From contig CAZABS010000024.1 of assembly GCA_964483635.1 (NCBI GenBank), positions 1-13,555 of the forward strand: DNA of 13,555 bases, given 5' to 3'. The notes under the pieces were generated by a model. It was not told the origin of the DNA. It was given only the letters and a program-made list of their open reading frames with translations, and searched no databases. Positions 12,098-13,555 of the stretch are shown one piece after another (within the stretch, counting starts at the first letter, position 1; the number at the start of each line of letters is the position of its first letter). The translations under genes and the position numbers were made by a program. Source of the DNA: CAZABS01 sp964483635. Lineage in GTDB: Bacteria > Patescibacteriota > Minisyncoccia > Moranbacterales > UBA1568.

Positions 12098-13555
12098 ATG
12101 CGCTCACCGCAAAATAAATACAACAACAAAGTCACTCAAAAAAATACTGGAAAATATTTCTTTCCAGCCTTTGTGATTTTCTTTGTTTTTGGTTGGTTGA
12201 TGTGGGGAGTGGAAACTATTTTTGCTGCGACTGGAATCAATGAGCAGATTAGTTTTCAGGGTAAGGTAGTGAATACCAACGGAACAAATGTAGCCAATGG
12301 GAGCTATAACTTTCTCTTCTGTTTGTATACAACTTCAAGTCCAGCTTCTCCTTGTACGACCGGATCGAACAATGACGCGGTATGGCGCGAATCGAAAAGT
12401 CTTACGGTGACGGATGGAATTTTCCAGAGCAATCTCGGTGATACCACAACGCTCCCTGGTTCAGTTGATTTCAATACGGATAACATTTATCTCGGGATTA
12501 ACTTCAACAGTGATGGGCAGATGTCTCCTCTCGTTCGGTTTACGGCAGCCCCGTATGCTCTGAATGCTGCGAAAGTCGGAGGACTCACGGTTACCGATAC
12601 AACAGGAACACTCACTATCCCAAATAGTGAGACGATTTCATTCGGTGGTTCCTTTTCCACAACTGCCTCCAATGACATTGCACTTACTACTTCGGGTGCA
12701 ACCACACTTACACTCCCAACAACTGGAACCGTCTCAACCCTGGCTGGCTCAGAAGTCTTAACGAATAAAACTATTGGATCAACCGGACTGACTTTTTCTG
12801 GGGCAGCGACTGATGTGACAACGGCAACCGGAGAGGATTTTACTGTGACAGCCAATGGAGCGGGGATTATCAATCTGAATGATTCAGTTACCACAGGAGC
12901 ACTTACCATTTCGGGTGCAGTAACTGACATAACCACCGGAAGCGGGGAGTCTCTGGTGATTGTGGCCAATGGTGCTGGTACCGTTGATATTCAAGATGCA
13001 ACCACTGTTGATTCGCTCACGACTGACACCGGTGGAGTTTCAATTGCTGCGGGACAAAGTTATACCGGTGCCGGAGCTGTGACTCTTTCATCAACCACGA
13101 ATGGACTCACGCTCGATTCAGGAAACAACACCCTCACGATTGCAGCAACTGATACAGCACTTTCGGCGACGGGCCTCGCAACACTGACACTTGCTCCGAA
13201 TGTTTCGATTACGAATGCAACCGGAAATATTACTTTGCAAGCAGCTGGTTCAGGTACAATTGCCAATGTCCAAATCGGTGCCGGCGGAGCCGGAAATACC
13301 ACTCCAGATTACTTTGGTCTCGATGTAAAGAGTGATACTGGTGACCCAGCTGGTGGCTTCGAAGGAGCCATGTACTACAACACTTTTGACAACAAATTCC
13401 GTTGCTATCAAAACAGCGGATGGACCGATTGTATTGCCACCGGAGGATCTCAAACGCCGTGGACCTCAGACATTAGTGCCGCCGGTTATGACCTTGGCAA
13501 TCTCTCCAATCTCGGTTTTCAAGAAACCACCGGAGCACCAACCGGAACGGATGTT
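12098..13555 (+). CDS. Large repeat-rich surface/fibre-like protein (3' partial)
   Basis: An open frame from ATG 12098 to the window edge (486 codons, no stop). AGAGG at 12087-12091 is a fair ribosome site. A long signal-anchor region (residues ~20-43, FFPAFVIFFVFGWLMW, then TIFA) is followed by a conserved module at ~46-162: INEQISFQGKVVNTNGTNV, SLTVTDGIFQSNLGDTTTLP, VDFNTDNIYLGINFNSDG, RFTAAPYALNA. I recognise this module from many very large CPR surface proteins. Beta-strand repeats follow: LPTTGTVSTLAGSEVLTNKT (~206-225), then 38-residue units at 231-268 and 269-306 (LT-x-SGA-x-TD-x-TT ... ANGAG). At ~422-445 is EGAMYYNTFDNKFRCYQN, then GWTDC, a motif shared with tail-fibre-type proteins. 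It is probably exported and exposed, possibly a fibre or adhesin. The missing C-terminus would show whether a chaperone (Peptidase S74) or anchoring domain is present. Confidence 0.85.
   Translation, partial: MRSPQNKYNNKVTQKNTGKYFFPAFVIFFVFGWLMWGVETIFAATGINEQISFQGKVVNTNGTNVANGSYNFLFCLYTTSSPASPCTTGSNNDAVWRESKSLTVTDGIFQSNLGDTTTLPGSVDFNTDNIYLGINFNSDGQMSPLVRFTAAPYALNAAKVGGLTVTDTTGTLTIPNSETISFGGSFSTTASNDIALTTSGATTLTLPTTGTVSTLAGSEVLTNKTIGSTGLTFSGAATDVTTATGEDFTVTANGAGIINLNDSVTTGALTISGAVTDITTGSGESLVIVANGAGTVDIQDATTVDSLTTDTGGVSIAAGQSYTGAGAVTLSSTTNGLTLDSGNNTLTIAATDTALSATGLATLTLAPNVSITNATGNITLQAAGSGTIANVQIGAGGAGNTTPDYFGLDVKSDTGDPAGGFEGAMYYNTFDNKFRCYQNSGWTDCIATGGSQTPWTSDISAAGYDLGNLSNLGFQETTGAPTGTDV

Noticed and set aside
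12487..12969. 160-codon minus-strand frame rich in Val/Pro/Ser
   Set aside because: It mirrors the repetitive Thr/Gly/Ala coding sequence of the 12098 gene, and its low complexity comes from the + strand repeats.
1..13555. Recoded UGA (Gly), as in Gracilibacteria/Absconditabacteria
   Set aside because: TGA ends the kinase and LytR_C genes at natural family ends, and no long gene contains in-frame TGA.

Overview
The window looks like a scaffold from a Candidate Phyla Radiation (Patescibacteria) bacterium, probably metagenome-assembled. The grounds are: small genes packed closely; many signal-peptide or single-span proteins of families I recognise from CPR genomes (notably the gene cut by the right edge); few clear Shine-Dalgarno sequences; sigma70-type promoters with a recurrent TATACT -10 element; and a 100-N scaffold gap. 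TGA, TAA and TAG all act as stops, so the Gracilibacteria-type recoding of UGA does not apply. No marker gene here fixes the lineage more closely. All genes I accept lie on the + strand.

Left part (1-2735): a 5'-truncated secreted protein with three related beta-rich repeats and a PepSY-like C-terminus; a membrane-anchored protein with a DSRCP...C..AG motif; and a small unknown protein. Middle-left (2741-3805): a 24-codon ORF, tRNA-Ser(GGA), a structured stretch without a gene that repeats 13 bp of the tRNA 3' end, and an assembly gap flanked by two identical 55-nt ends. A small AT-rich gene, perhaps HEPN-like, follows. Middle (3805-5043): a P-loop kinase of the topology-modulation/FlaR type overlapping a YdeI/OmdA-family gene, then a short MscL-like channel with its own promoter and terminator.

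Right part (5086-13555): a cell-surface locus. It starts with a membrane-anchored LytR_C protein, coupled by an ATGA overlap to a secreted beta-sandwich protein. Next come two secreted paralogues whose last ~213 residues are encoded by an apparently identical 652-bp direct repeat. After them is a three-gene operon: two paralogous signal-peptide/double-Ig/C-terminal-TM proteins resembling WxL-interacting proteins (DUF916/DUF3324 architecture), and a single-span protein with an exported domain. Last is a very long, 3'-truncated, repeat-rich surface or fibre-like protein.

My reading is that the three secreted proteins, which share a C-terminal domain ending in ATDYxxTLTxxAxxF, are surface subunits held at the envelope by the two anchored WxLIP-like proteins. 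That would be a CPR counterpart of the Firmicutes WxL system. It is inference from architecture and order. Two of the surface genes also have terminator-like hairpins between promoter and start codon, which suggests attenuation.
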